From the NCBI RefSeq assembly GCF_006438915.1, contig NZ_RCZE01000003.1, forward strand, positions 67,070 to 131,069: DNA of 64,000 nucleotides, read 5' to 3'. The DNA comes from Pseudomonas arsenicoxydans (GTDB lineage Bacteria; Pseudomonadota; Gammaproteobacteria; Pseudomonadales; Pseudomonadaceae). The notes under the pieces are model-generated. The model worked only from the letters and a program-made list of their open reading frames with translations, searched no databases and had not been told where the DNA came from. Below are positions 25,655 to 35,055 of this stretch, in pieces; the stretch's first letter is position 1; every line of letters starts with the position of its first letter. The translations under genes and the position numbers were made by a program.

Positions 25655-26965
25655 TCAATACGTAATGGCCTGCATCTCACCGCCCAACGGAATCGCTGGT
25701 GCGGTGGCATTGCTGGTCACGATCAGGTCGTATTTGCTGTCATTGCCCAGGCGCCACTGACCGCTGACCAGCGGAGTCTTGGCGACGTTCTTCACCGGTC
25801 CGCCCTTCCAGTTGATCGGCCCGACCACCGTGTTGAGGTTGGTCTTGAGCAAGGCATCGCGAACCGCGTGTGCATCACCGACTTCTTCGGTGCGCTTGAG
25901 GATGTCCACCGCCAGTTCGAACAAGGCATGCACGAAGCCCAGCGGTTGCGTCCATTGTTTTCCGGTGGCCTGGGTGAAACCCTGGGCCAGTTGCCCGGCA
26001 CTGGCGCCGGTCAATGAAGAGCTGAACGGGTGTGTCGGGCTCCACCAGATTTCGGTCGACAGGTTATTGCCGGCCTTGCCCAGCGCCTCGACGGCGGTGG
26101 GAAACAGCAACGCCTTGCCCACCGACACCGCTTTGGGCTTGAAGCCCTGTTGGCGAGCCTGGGTCCAGAACGTGCTCAGGTCCGGTGGAATCACCACGCC
26201 GGTGACGATCTCGACATCGGCCTTTTTGAACGCGGCGATCTGCGCGGAAAAATCGTCGGTCAGGCTTTGAAAGCGGCCGGGGTCGACCAGTTGGAAACCC
26301 TTCTGCGCCAGAACCGGTGGGAAACCGAGCTTCTGATCGCCCCAGGCATTGCCATCGCCATCATTGGGAAAGAGTCCACCGACCACTTTGTTCGACGGCA
26401 TCGCGCCCCACATGGAGCTGTATGCGCCGATCACATCTTCCAGGCCCCAGAAGAAGTGGTAAGTCCACTCAAAGCCTTGATTCGGCTTGCCGCCACGGGT
26501 GAAGAACCACGGCTGCCACGGGGCGACGGTGGAAATGCAGGGAATCTCGTTGATTTCGCACTGATCGGACACCGGGTTGGTGGTTTCCGGGGTCGACGAC
26601 ACCAGCATCAAGTCGACCTGATCCGACAGAATCAGCTCGCTCGCCACTTCCGCCGCGCGGTTGGGGTTGGATTGGCTGTCCTTGACGATGACTTCCAGGC
26701 GATAGGCCTTGCCGCCCACATTGATCGAGTTCTTCAGCACTTGCTTGAGCGATTCGATGATGTAGTTGTCGGCCGCCGCAAACGGCGCCAACGGCCCGGT
26801 CTGCGGGCTGACATAGCCGAGCTTGATCACCCGCTCACTGCCGATGGCAAAGGTGAACGGCATGCTCGCCAGTGCCACGCCACCGGCAGCAAGGCCGGTG
26901 CTGCGCAGGAAATCGCGGCGGGAGAAGTTGCGGCCAAACAGGTTGTTATCGTTGTTGTCTGTCAT
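25655..26965 (-). CDS. Tat-exported ABC substrate-binding protein
   Basis: A 436-residue periplasmic binding protein of the branched-chain amino-acid/amide type. The signal peptide has a twin-arginine motif (FSRRDFLRSTGLAAGGVALASMP). The mature part starts IKLGYVSPQTGPLAPF; VIVKDSQSNPNRAAEVASEL and PCISTVAPWQPWFFTRGG are typical of the Peripla_BP_6 fold. Tat export of a Liv-type protein suggests early folding or a cofactor. Ligand unknown; the neighbouring hydroquinone operon makes an aromatic compound plausible. Confidence 0.9.
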   Translation of the reverse strand: MTDNNDNNLFGRNFSRRDFLRSTGLAAGGVALASMPFTFAIGSERVIKLGYVSPQTGPLAPFAAADNYIIESLKQVLKNSINVGGKAYRLEVIVKDSQSNPNRAAEVASELILSDQVDLMLVSSTPETTNPVSDQCEINEIPCISTVAPWQPWFFTRGGKPNQGFEWTYHFFWGLEDVIGAYSSMWGAMPSNKVVGGLFPNDGDGNAWGDQKLGFPPVLAQKGFQLVDPGRFQSLTDDFSAQIAAFKKADVEIVTGVVIPPDLSTFWTQARQQGFKPKAVSVGKALLFPTAVEALGKAGNNLSTEIWWSPTHPFSSSLTGASAGQLAQGFTQATGKQWTQPLGFVHALFELAVDILKRTEEVGDAHAVRDALLKTNLNTVVGPINWKGGPVKNVAKTPLVSGQWRLGNDSKYDLIVTSNATAPAIPLGGEMQAITY

Positions 26966-27052
26966 GTCAGTACTCCAAAAGCCTGGACGAACGGGGTCGC
27001 CACGTGTGGCCGGGCCATCACGCAGGATCAGGGGTAAACGGAAGAAGTCGGT

Positions 27053-28399
27053 TTAAAAGAAGAAGCTGACGTCGAAGGACGCCACGACCTGCGAGTCTTT
27101 TTGCCCATCGGCGTAGGCATCGCGACCGGGACCGGAATGAATGTCGTAACGCAATTCCGGACGCAGGCGCACGTTGGGTGTCGGCGTCCAGGCCACGTTG
27201 GTGGTCACGCCGTAAAAACTGCCCCAGGTCGGGTCCGGGATACCGGTGTTAGGGTCGATATTGGCCATCATCACGTGGACCGGCGCATCGGTGTAGAACC
27301 ACTCGGCTCGGCTGTTCCACATCAGGTTTTCACTGAGTTTGTGATACCAGTTGATGTCGGTGCCGTACCAGGTGGCATCGTTCTTGTTGGCAAACCCGGC
27401 GAAAGCCCCCTGCTCCTGCTTGCCGTAGTTCAACTCCAGCGCCACCCGGTTGTTCGGGTCGAGCACCTGCGACAGCGTCAGGTAAGACGCCAGGCGTTTG
27501 TAGTCGTCATCCTTGGTCCCGGCGGGCAATGGCGAGCCGCAACTGCATTCGGCAAAGCTGTCACCTGCGCCGTTGCCGTAGATGTTTTCCCAGTCGATCC
27601 AGGTGCTGAAATCCGCCGAGCGCCAGCGCACGTTGGCGATCACATCCGGATCGTGGTTGGGGTCTTGCAGGTTGTTCCAGCCCTGCACCACACCCAACTC
27701 GAAGCCGAGCATGCTTTCGCCGGGCGCCGAAGGCAGTTTGAACGAGTACAGCGCGCCGGCATGTTTGGCCGGGCCGTGCATGAAGGAATAGGTGTGCGAG
27801 TAGAAATCAGTCGGTGCAGGTGACGGCAAAGCGAAGCCGATTTCATTTTCCAGCGGCGTGTGGAAAATCCCGACCATCAGCTCCGAACCGCCGAGCACCG
27901 GGAAGTAAAAATTGACGTAGGCCTGGGCGAAGGTAAGCGCCGGATTATCCGGCTTGTTGCTGCGGTTGGCGCTCAGATCTTCGTCCCAGCCGTAGGTCTT
28001 GAAGTAGCGTGCATCCTTGCCGTACACCGTGGTGACATTGAAACCCCAATCTGCCTCTTGCGGCATCGGACCCGGAAACGGACCCACGCGGCCGATCACA
28101 TTACTCTTGGGTTTTTTCTCCACGGCGAGGGCGAACTGGTTGAGGTTCACGCCTTCGTCGGTATTGAAGAAGCTCTGCTTGCTGACGTCATCCGTGCCGT
28201 TATTGTTGTAGATCACACCGGCCTGAGCCCAGCCGTAGACCTTGATCCCGTGTTCACGCTCAAGGCTGTCGCCGAAGACATTACGCACCAGCGAACCCAT
28301 GGGATCGTCTGCCGCCAGGACCACAGAGGGAAACAAAACGTCAGCCCCCAGAACGGGAGCGAACAGGGTCGCTGCGCAAACCCATGCACGAATACTCAT
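27053..28399 (-). CDS. Outer-membrane beta-barrel channel
   Basis: A 448-residue protein with a signal peptide (to about VLAADDP) and a porin-like beta pattern: VYGWAQAGVIYNNNGTDD, EKKPKSNVIGRVGPFPGPMP, FAQAYVNFYFPVLGGSELMVGIFHTPLENE and the final strand SQVVASFDVSFFF, ending in Phe. It resembles the putative beta-barrel porin-2 families found with aromatic-compound operons. It precedes the binding-protein gene by 87 bp and likely brings the substrate across the outer membrane for the ABC importer. Confidence 0.8.
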   Translation of the reverse strand: MSIRAWVCAATLFAPVLGADVLFPSVVLAADDPMGSLVRNVFGDSLEREHGIKVYGWAQAGVIYNNNGTDDVSKQSFFNTDEGVNLNQFALAVEKKPKSNVIGRVGPFPGPMPQEADWGFNVTTVYGKDARYFKTYGWDEDLSANRSNKPDNPALTFAQAYVNFYFPVLGGSELMVGIFHTPLENEIGFALPSPAPTDFYSHTYSFMHGPAKHAGALYSFKLPSAPGESMLGFELGVVQGWNNLQDPNHDPDVIANVRWRSADFSTWIDWENIYGNGAGDSFAECSCGSPLPAGTKDDDYKRLASYLTLSQVLDPNNRVALELNYGKQEQGAFAGFANKNDATWYGTDINWYHKLSENLMWNSRAEWFYTDAPVHVMMANIDPNTGIPDPTWGSFYGVTTNVAWTPTPNVRLRPELRYDIHSGPGRDAYADGQKDSQVVASFDVSFFF

Positions 28400-28736
28400 A
28401 CCTGCCTTCCTTATTTTTATTAGGCGCCAATCCCCCGAAGGGGCATGTGGCCGAAAGCAAGGTATGACGTCTTGATGAGCCCTGGCTTGAGCTCCACCCG
28501 ACCGTTGGCGGATCGTGGTGTTCGGCGTAATGGAGGCTACAAGCCTGCTACTACGCCAACAATTCCATTCTCGGCGACTTCAGTGTTTGCGAATTGAGAA
28601 CAATGTGTCACTTCAGAAGCAAACCAGATGGTTTACTTGAACCCTCTATCAGCTGCTGTGGCGGTGCTTAACCGAAAAGTCAGGCACATGAAAACCTTTC
28701 CATCCCAGCGGAACGCCTATTTAAAGCGGATGCTGA
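28400..28736. other. Intergenic region between channel and sulfatase genes
   Basis: A 337-bp stretch with no open frame of note and no repeat I recognise. It must hold the promoter of the minus-strand channel/ABC operon (near 28400-28500) and the transcription end of the long operon that finishes at 28737. A short hairpin CCCCGAAGGGG occurs at about 28434-28444. Confidence 0.5.
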
Positions 28737-30380
28737 TTATTGCGTTGCAAACACCACACCGACCTCCTCGGCATATTTCAACCAAGCGGCTTTGAGCCGC
28801 TGCACCGTCTCTGGTCGGGCGGCGGCCAGGTCTGTGGTTTCGCCGCGGTCCTGCGCCACATCGAACAACTGCCATTGTGGCGGCTGCGCGTCGCCGCCAA
28901 ACCCTGCTTGCGGGCGGATGCCCAACAGTTTCAGGTCTCCTTCCCGGTAATAGGCATTGCCGAACAGTTCGCCGGCCAGGCTGTCATGACGGTGCGGGCT
29001 ACCTTCTCCGGCGAGCATTGAGCGCATTGATTTACCGGTAATCGGGTGTTTGCTCACGTCGGTGGGCGCCTCGACACCCGCCAGATCGAGGAAGGTGGGC
29101 GCCAGGTCATCCACCCGCGCTATACCGCGTTCCACACCCTGACGACGCAGTGTCTTGGGCAGCTGGATGATTGCCGGTACGCTGATGCCACCTTCGGCCG
29201 TGGTGCCTTTGAACAAATGGAACGGCGCGGCGCTGACCTCTGCCCAACGCAGGCCGTAGTCGATTTGCGACCCTGCCTGACCGAGGTTAGCGTAACTGTT
29301 ATCGGTGCGCGGGCCTGGGGGATAGAACTGGGCGTGGTTCTCTGCTGCCGCGCCGTTGTCCGACATAAATACAATCAACGTGTTGTCGTACTGGCCGCTC
29401 TGGCGCAGGTAATCCACCACTCGGCCAATGTTATGGTCGAGGTTATCGACCATGGCCGCGTAGATTTCCATCTTCCGCGCTTCAATACGTTGCTGTTCCG
29501 GGCTCAGTTGCTGCCAGCCGGGCAGTTTTGGATTCACCGGGAGCGGGTTCGCAGGCTGGGCGCCGTTCGCCATAAGGCCAAGACTTTTCATCCGTTCGAT
29601 ACGCGCCAGACGTACGCTGTCATACCCCTGATCAAACCGCCCTTTGTACTTATCGAGGTATTCCTTGGGCGCCTGCAAGGGCCAGTGCGGAGAGGTGTAA
29701 GCGGCGTAGGCAAAAAACGGCTTGCCATCCTTTTGGCTGTTTTGCAGGTAGCTGATCAGCTTGTCGGTATAAAAGTCCGAGGAGTAGAAATTCTCCGGCA
29801 CCTCCACCGCTTTGCCGTTTTCACGATAGTGCACCTGCTCGATTTTTGTCGGGTCGATACTCGAGGGTTTGAAGTGTGCAGCCCCGCCCTCCAGCAGTGT
29901 AAAAGACTGCTCGAACCCGCGTTGATCCGGTCCCTGATCCGCTTCCAGCCCCAGGTGCCATTTACCGACCATGAGGGTGTTGTAACCGCCCTCCTTCAGC
30001 AATTCGGCAATCGAGTAGGAACGTTGATTCAGGTAACCCTCATAACCCGGCTTACCCCGTTGAAACGGCTGCAAGGCTTCCGCCATGGTGCCAAGCCCGG
30101 CGAGGTGGTTGTCGGTGCCGGACATCAGCATGGAGCGCGTGATCGAACAGGTCGGTGCCGCGTACATGCTGGTGAATTGCAAGCCTTGATGGGCGAGTTC
30201 ATCCAGCGTCGGTGTATTGATTTCCCCACCAAAACTACCCAGGTCGGAATACCCCAGGTCGTCGGCCAGAATCAGCAAAATATTGGGTTGCTTCGCATCA
30301 GCACTGGCCGCCATGGCCAGGCTGCTACTGAGTGTCAGTGCACCCAACAGTAACGTCAGGGGCATGCGCAAAAGAGGCAT
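28737..30380 (-). CDS. Arylsulfatase-family protein with altered active-site signature
   Basis: A 547-residue sulfatase with signal peptide (MPLLRMPLTLLLGALTLSSSLAMA), so periplasmic. It begins NILLILADDLGYSDLGSFGG (metal Asp pair) and has GKWHLGL, YTSPHWPLQAP and FMSDNGAAAE, all typical of Pseudomonas-type arylsulfatases. The formylglycine signature, normally C-x-P-x-R, reads Cys78-Ser-Ile-Thr-Arg here; the Pro at +2 is Ile (ATC). That may hinder conversion of Cys to formylglycine. It is the last gene of the eleven-gene operon and could desulfate a sulfated form of the operon's substrate, if active. Confidence 0.88.
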   Translation of the reverse strand: MPLLRMPLTLLLGALTLSSSLAMAASADAKQPNILLILADDLGYSDLGSFGGEINTPTLDELAHQGLQFTSMYAAPTCSITRSMLMSGTDNHLAGLGTMAEALQPFQRGKPGYEGYLNQRSYSIAELLKEGGYNTLMVGKWHLGLEADQGPDQRGFEQSFTLLEGGAAHFKPSSIDPTKIEQVHYRENGKAVEVPENFYSSDFYTDKLISYLQNSQKDGKPFFAYAAYTSPHWPLQAPKEYLDKYKGRFDQGYDSVRLARIERMKSLGLMANGAQPANPLPVNPKLPGWQQLSPEQQRIEARKMEIYAAMVDNLDHNIGRVVDYLRQSGQYDNTLIVFMSDNGAAAENHAQFYPPGPRTDNSYANLGQAGSQIDYGLRWAEVSAAPFHLFKGTTAEGGISVPAIIQLPKTLRRQGVERGIARVDDLAPTFLDLAGVEAPTDVSKHPITGKSMRSMLAGEGSPHRHDSLAGELFGNAYYREGDLKLLGIRPQAGFGGDAQPPQWQLFDVAQDRGETTDLAAARPETVQRLKAAWLKYAEEVGVVFATQ

Positions 30381-30442
30381 GTTTTCTCTCTTATTCTGTT
30401 CAATCGAAGACCATGGATTTTGGTACGAGCCCGGCGCGGTGC

Positions 30443-31237
30443 TTATTCTTCGAATATCGCCACCGCCCGAACAAACCCCGCCGACGCATGCTTGATCTTG
30501 TAGGGGAAACACGACACCACGAAGCCGCTGGCCGGCAGGGCTTCAAGATTGGCGAGCTTTTCCATTTGCCCATAACCGATATCGCGCCCCGCCTTGTGCC
30601 CCTCCCAAATAATCGAGGCATCACCGTCAGCGGCAAAACGCTCGCGGGTGTACTTGAACGGCGCGTCCCAACTCCAGGCATCGGTGCCGACGACGCGCAC
30701 ACCGCGCTCCAGCAGATACAGAGTGGCTTCACGGCCAATTCCGACGCCGGCATCGAGGTAACCCGGTTGACCGAATAGCGCGCCGGCCCGGGTGTTGATG
30801 AGTACGATGTCCAGCGGCTGCAACTCATGGCCAATTCGCGCCAGCTCGGCTTCGATTTCATCGGCGGTGACCACGTGCCCGTCCGCCATGTGCCGCAAAT
30901 CCAGCTTCACGCCCGGTTGCAGGCACCACTCCAGCGGCAATTCGTCGATGCCAAACGCAGGCTCACCGCCATTCGTGGTCGAGGCGTAATGCCAGGGCGC
31001 ATCCATGTGCGTTCCACTGTGAGTGGTGATGTGCAGCCGCTCGGCCGCCCAGGATTCGTTGCCGGGCATCTGATCGAGTTGCAACCCCGGGAACATCGCC
31101 GCCATCTCGGGCCAGCCTTGCTGGTGATCCATGTAATCAATCTTCGGCAACAACGGAGGTGGGTCCGTGTACGGGTTGTTGTCGAGGGTGACCGAAAGAT
31201 CTACCAGACGACGTTTAGGCTTGATTGGCTGCGACAT
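30443..31237 (-). CDS. Cyclase/kynurenine-formamidase-family hydrolase
   Basis: A 264-residue metal-dependent hydrolase. The family motif HxGTHxDxPxH is present as HSGTHMDAPWH. It is followed by DIVLINTRAGALFGQPGYLDAGVGI and VRVVGTDAWSWD, which match the 'cyclase family' that includes kynurenine formamidase. Members hydrolyse amides, lactones or ring-cleavage products; in this operon a role in opening a lactone or cleaving a degradation intermediate is plausible. Its 5' end overlaps the 3' end of the epimerase gene by 23 bp. Confidence 0.85.
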   Translation of the reverse strand: MSQPIKPKRRLVDLSVTLDNNPYTDPPPLLPKIDYMDHQQGWPEMAAMFPGLQLDQMPGNESWAAERLHITTHSGTHMDAPWHYASTTNGGEPAFGIDELPLEWCLQPGVKLDLRHMADGHVVTADEIEAELARIGHELQPLDIVLINTRAGALFGQPGYLDAGVGIGREATLYLLERGVRVVGTDAWSWDAPFKYTRERFAADGDASIIWEGHKAGRDIGYGQMEKLANLEALPASGFVVSCFPYKIKHASAGFVRAVAIFEE

Positions 31238-32219
31238 GAATCGTGTCTCCAGTGAGCGACAAGTGGCGTGGGTTGGCGGGATTCAGGGCGTTGCGAATCA
31301 GCGCGGCAGCATTGCCGTCATGGCTGAAACCGGCGGCACGCGCCTGCGGGGTTTTCAGGGGTGGCATGCGCCCGAACAACGCTTCCAGTTGGGTATCGGG
31401 GTCATGGCTGATCAGGCTGCGACGTTCCTGCCCATAACTCGCCGCCAATGCGTCCACCACCTGGGCAATGGACAGATGCAGCACCGGCAACTGCCATACC
31501 CGTTGCGACGCCCATTGGTTGCTATCGAGTTCGGCAGCGTGAATCAGGTTGTTCACACAGCAACGCGCCGACATCCACCACGCTGTTGCCTGCGCAGAGA
31601 CAGGACAACGATAGGACTCGCCCTCGGCAAATGCGCGCAACAAATCGCTCATGAATGCCGAGCGCAAGCCGTTGGGTTCACGCGGACGGGCAACGATGCC
31701 CGGCAGGCGCAGTACGCGGCCGTCCACTTCCGCACGCCGGCCGAGGTCGATGATGGCGCTCTCGACCATGGCTTTGTGCGTGCCATAAGACAATTGCGGA
31801 CGCAGCTCAGCCTGCTCGTTCATTTTTGCCGGCAAATGGGCGCCGTACACCGCCACACTGCTGGCATACACCAGCACCGGTGGCAGCGCTTTATTGCGCA
31901 GTTGGTTAAGCAACTCGAGGCTGGCCAACAGGTTGACCTGATAACCCAGTTCGTACTGCTCTTCGGCGGCGCCACCGGGGACACCGACCAGGTGGAACAC
32001 CACATCAATGCCATCGGCCAACACCCGGCGCATCAGGGCCACATCGGTAATGCTGCCGTAATGACGGCGCAAACGCGGGTCGTCCGTCACGCCTTGCAGG
32101 TCGGTATCCAGCACCAACAATGAGTCGATGACGCGACCGCGCAAGCTGCCCCGCGCCAGCAGGCAACGCACCAATTCACGCCCCACAAAACCGTTGGCAC
32201 CGGTAATCAATACTCGCAT
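31215..32219 (-). CDS. NAD-dependent epimerase/dehydratase (extended SDR)
   Basis: A 334-residue extended short-chain dehydrogenase/reductase. The Rossmann motif is ITGANGFVGRELVRCLL, and the catalytic YxxxK lies in YGTHKAMVESAI after VYASSVAVYGAH. It resembles D-erythronate dehydrogenase (DenD)-like proteins that often accompany FAA hydrolases and cupins in catabolic clusters. It could oxidise a hydroxy-acid or hydroxy-ketone intermediate. The true substrate cannot be told from sequence. Confidence 0.85.
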   Translation of the reverse strand: MRVLITGANGFVGRELVRCLLARGSLRGRVIDSLLVLDTDLQGVTDDPRLRRHYGSITDVALMRRVLADGIDVVFHLVGVPGGAAEEQYELGYQVNLLASLELLNQLRNKALPPVLVYASSVAVYGAHLPAKMNEQAELRPQLSYGTHKAMVESAIIDLGRRAEVDGRVLRLPGIVARPREPNGLRSAFMSDLLRAFAEGESYRCPVSAQATAWWMSARCCVNNLIHAAELDSNQWASQRVWQLPVLHLSIAQVVDALAASYGQERRSLISHDPDTQLEALFGRMPPLKTPQARAAGFSHDGNAAALIRNALNPANPRHLSLTGDTIHVAANQA

Positions 32220-32229
32220 GTGCCGCTCC

Positions 32230-33213
32230 TCAGCCCTGAGCCTGAACCACACGTTGATCGATTGCACCGAACAACGACTGGCCGTCGCGCCCCTGAACAT
32301 CCATGTGCACACGATCACCAAAGCGCATGAAGCCGGTTTGTGCGGCACCCAGCTCGATCATTTCAATCGCTCGACGCTCGGCGATGCAGGCTGAACCCAC
32401 ACTGCGTTCGGCATTGGAGACGGTGCCGGAACCCATCAAAGTGCCCGCGCCCAACCGGCGAGTCAGGGCGGCATGGGCGATCAACTGGCCAAAACTGAAA
32501 TTCATCTGCCCGCCGTGCGGATGACCAAACCATTGGCCATTCCAGTGCACCTGCAAGGGCAGGTGCACGCGCCCGTCACGCCAGGCATCACCCAGTTCAT
32601 CCGGCGTGATGGCCAGCGGGGCGAAGCTGGATGAGGGTTTGGCCTGCAAAAATCCAAAGCCTGTGTGCATTTCCCGTGGGGCCAGGGCGCGCAAACTGAC
32701 GTCGTTGATTTGCAGAATCAGCTTGATGTGTTGCAGCGCCTGTTCGGCAGAGCACCCCATGGGCACGTCATCCACCAGCACCACAAACTCGCCTTCAAAG
32801 TCGATGCCCTGGCTTTCGCTTGGCAGCGCGATATCATCGCGCCCACCCATGAAATCGTCGCCGGCACCCTGGTACATCAGCGGCGTGTGTTCGACGCCGT
32901 CGATAGGGTCAAGGTTGAACGCTTTCTGCATCAGCGCACCGTGGCTGAGGAATGCCGAGCCGTCGCACCATTGGTAAGCACGCGGCAATGGCGCCATGGC
33001 CTGAGCGGGGTCGAAGGCAAAGGCATCCGCCGCTTCCCCAGCGTTCAGTTTGCTGGCAAGTGCCTGCAAACCCGGCTCAGTGCTACTCCAGTTCTCTATC
33101 GCCTGTTGCAAGGTAGACGCGACGGAGCCGGCATCCACTGCCCACGCCAGATCCCGTGAAACCACCACGAGCCTGCCATCACGACTAGCGTTTTTAAGGG
33201 TGGCGAGTTTCAT
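32230..33213 (-). CDS. Fumarylacetoacetate hydrolase-family protein
   Basis: A 327-residue FAA-hydrolase-fold enzyme. The metal-binding region reads GIDFEGEFVVLVDDVPMGC (Glu-x-Glu type), and HPHGGQMNFSFGQLIAHAA and GAGTLMGSGTVSNAE match the catalytic loops of full-length fumarylacetoacetases. The family hydrolyses 1,3-diketone C-C bonds in diketo acids. It overlaps the cupin gene by four bases. It may cleave the last C-C bond of a polyketide-like or ring-opened substrate. Confidence 0.9.
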   Translation of the reverse strand: MKLATLKNASRDGRLVVVSRDLAWAVDAGSVASTLQQAIENWSSTEPGLQALASKLNAGEAADAFAFDPAQAMAPLPRAYQWCDGSAFLSHGALMQKAFNLDPIDGVEHTPLMYQGAGDDFMGGRDDIALPSESQGIDFEGEFVVLVDDVPMGCSAEQALQHIKLILQINDVSLRALAPREMHTGFGFLQAKPSSSFAPLAITPDELGDAWRDGRVHLPLQVHWNGQWFGHPHGGQMNFSFGQLIAHAALTRRLGAGTLMGSGTVSNAERSVGSACIAERRAIEMIELGAAQTGFMRFGDRVHMDVQGRDGQSLFGAIDQRVVQAQG

Positions 33214-33791
33214 GCGCAGGCTCCTTGTTCACGGTTCAACTCGTCAGCGAAGCGCCCGTCGAGGAGGATGAAAACCATGCGCGCCATCGCTTCGGTGCGA
33301 TTGCTCCAGGCGTGGTTGGTGCCGCGTTGCACCACCACGTCACCGCGTTTGAGGTGCACTTCTTCCTCATCGAGCACCAGCCACACTTCACCCTCGGTGA
33401 CGATGCCGTAGTCGAGGGTTTCGGTGCGGTGCATCAATTTATGCCGTGCGCTGCCCTGCCCGGTACCCGCGTGGACCTGGCCGATTTCAGCGAACACCGC
33501 CGCGGCGTTTTCATCGCTGACCTGGTTCTGAACGCTGTCCGGAGGAATGTCCACCACACGAATGACGCTGCCCTGTGGTCCGGGGCTGAGTTGCAGAGGT
33601 TTGCTGCTCGGATCACTGGCGTTGTCGAGTAACGCCGGGCTGGTGCTGCTGTTCCACAGTTCATGAAACACCGTGCCCGGTACGGAAGCCAACGGGAACA
33701 CATTGGGCGTCGGCCCATGAATGGCGACGATGGCCTGACCCTGTTGATCGTGACCGGTGACCACTCGTTTGAATTCAGGAAGCGCTTGCAT
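33210..33791 (-). CDS. Cupin-domain protein
   Basis: A 193-residue single-cupin protein. The cupin motif is in the C-terminal half: KLMHRTETLDYGIVTEGEVWLVLDEEEVHLKRGDVVVQRGTNHAWSN (His, Glu and the distal His; shown as the sense of motif 1 and 2). A longer N-terminal region, VVTGHDQQGQAIVAIHGPTP, is typical of cupins co-encoded with FAA hydrolases and SDRs, also in fungal polyketide clusters. It could be a metal-dependent dioxygenase or isomerase; no reaction is known. Start 33791 is set by MQALPEFKR after an RBS-like GAGGA. Confidence 0.82.
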   Translation of the reverse strand: MQALPEFKRVVTGHDQQGQAIVAIHGPTPNVFPLASVPGTVFHELWNSSTSPALLDNASDPSSKPLQLSPGPQGSVIRVVDIPPDSVQNQVSDENAAAVFAEIGQVHAGTGQGSARHKLMHRTETLDYGIVTEGEVWLVLDEEEVHLKRGDVVVQRGTNHAWSNRTEAMARMVFILLDGRFADELNREQGACA

Positions 33792-33804
33792 GGAGAATCC
33801 TCGT

Positions 33805-35055
33805 TCAGTTGCCGTCGCCGATGGTGGTGTCACCGACGACAATGTTCGCGTCGTCCAGCAGTCCCGCGATCCGGGGCACGGCCAGACACAACACCGCCAC
33901 TAACAGTTGCAGCCCACCGACAATGGCCAACGCCTGCGGTAGCGCCCTGGCGGCGCCATGGGTCATGCCCAGCACGACCAGGGGGCTGATAAATTCGCCG
34001 GCGAAAATGGCCGCGGTAAAACACCCCGCCGCCCGCCCGCGTTGATGGAAATTGACTTGCGCCATGATCCAAGTGATCAGCGTCGGCAGCATCAAGCCAA
34101 TGCCCAGTCCGTTGATCAGTACGGCGACCACGACCTGCACATGGCTCAAGGCATCAGCCATCAACAACCCGCCGATGCCCGCCAGCACATAGGCGATCAG
34201 CAGCATGTGCTGCCCGCGCATCCCGCTGAACAAACGAAAGCTCAGTGCGCCGACCAGAACCCCCAGTTGATTGGCGCCCATGGTCAGGCCGATTTTTTCC
34301 GGGGCGTCCACTTGCAGCAGATTGAGCAGGTAACCGGCCTGCACCGGCACGATAAACAGGCTCAAACCTGCCAACAGCGCCAGCACGTACAAGGGTGTGA
34401 GCGCGCGCCATGGAAATTTGCCTGTCGGCACCGCTTGCGTTGCTTGCTCTGGCTGTGGGCGAGCCTGTGGTTCCCACAACTGCCAGGCCATCAGCGGCAG
34501 GAAAATCAAACCCACGGCGTACAGCGCGAACGGCGTACGCCAGTCGTTTTGCCCGAGGAAGCCACCCAGCGCGATAAACACCGCGGCGGACAACGAGGTG
34601 GCGACCATCTGCAAGGCGAACAAACGTTCACGTCTGGCTCCGCTGTAATAGTCGCCCATCAGCGTGGTGCAGCAGGTCATGATGCCCGCCTCGGCCAATC
34701 CGATGCCCGCTCGGCTGAGCACAATCATCTGCAGCGAGTCGAGCCAAAGCGGCAGCACGCCGCAGAGGACGTACAGCAACATACTGGCGAGCAGCAATGG
34801 CTTGCGCCCCAGCCTGTCGGCTATCAGCCCGGCAAACGGCGCCAGCATCGCAATCACCAATGCCGGCAAGGTCAGTACGACGGGGACCAGCACGGCGCTG
34901 CCGGCCACCTCAGCAAAATGCGCCTGCATCCGTGGCAATACCGGGGCCAGCAATACGGCGCCCAGCACCGGCAAACAGCTTCCCAGCAGCAGCAACAGCG
35001 ACTGCGGCAACCCGGCGTGTCGGGAGGGGTTTTCTACGAAGGAATTAGCGACCAT
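33805..35055 (-). CDS. MFS transporter
   Basis: A 416-residue major facilitator with twelve predicted helices. The MFS loop 2-3 motif is GLIADRLGRKPLLLASML, and GVLVGALSFRLFSGMRGQHML is the counterpart in the second half. In context it probably imports the substrate or exports an intermediate of the catabolic pathway. Its start overlaps the end of the RND gene by 11 bp. Confidence 0.9.
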   Translation of the reverse strand: MVANSFVENPSRHAGLPQSLLLLLGSCLPVLGAVLLAPVLPRMQAHFAEVAGSAVLVPVVLTLPALVIAMLAPFAGLIADRLGRKPLLLASMLLYVLCGVLPLWLDSLQMIVLSRAGIGLAEAGIMTCCTTLMGDYYSGARRERLFALQMVATSLSAAVFIALGGFLGQNDWRTPFALYAVGLIFLPLMAWQLWEPQARPQPEQATQAVPTGKFPWRALTPLYVLALLAGLSLFIVPVQAGYLLNLLQVDAPEKIGLTMGANQLGVLVGALSFRLFSGMRGQHMLLIAYVLAGIGGLLMADALSHVQVVVAVLINGLGIGLMLPTLITWIMAQVNFHQRGRAAGCFTAAIFAGEFISPLVVLGMTHGAARALPQALAIVGGLQLLVAVLCLAVPRIAGLLDDANIVVGDTTIGDGN

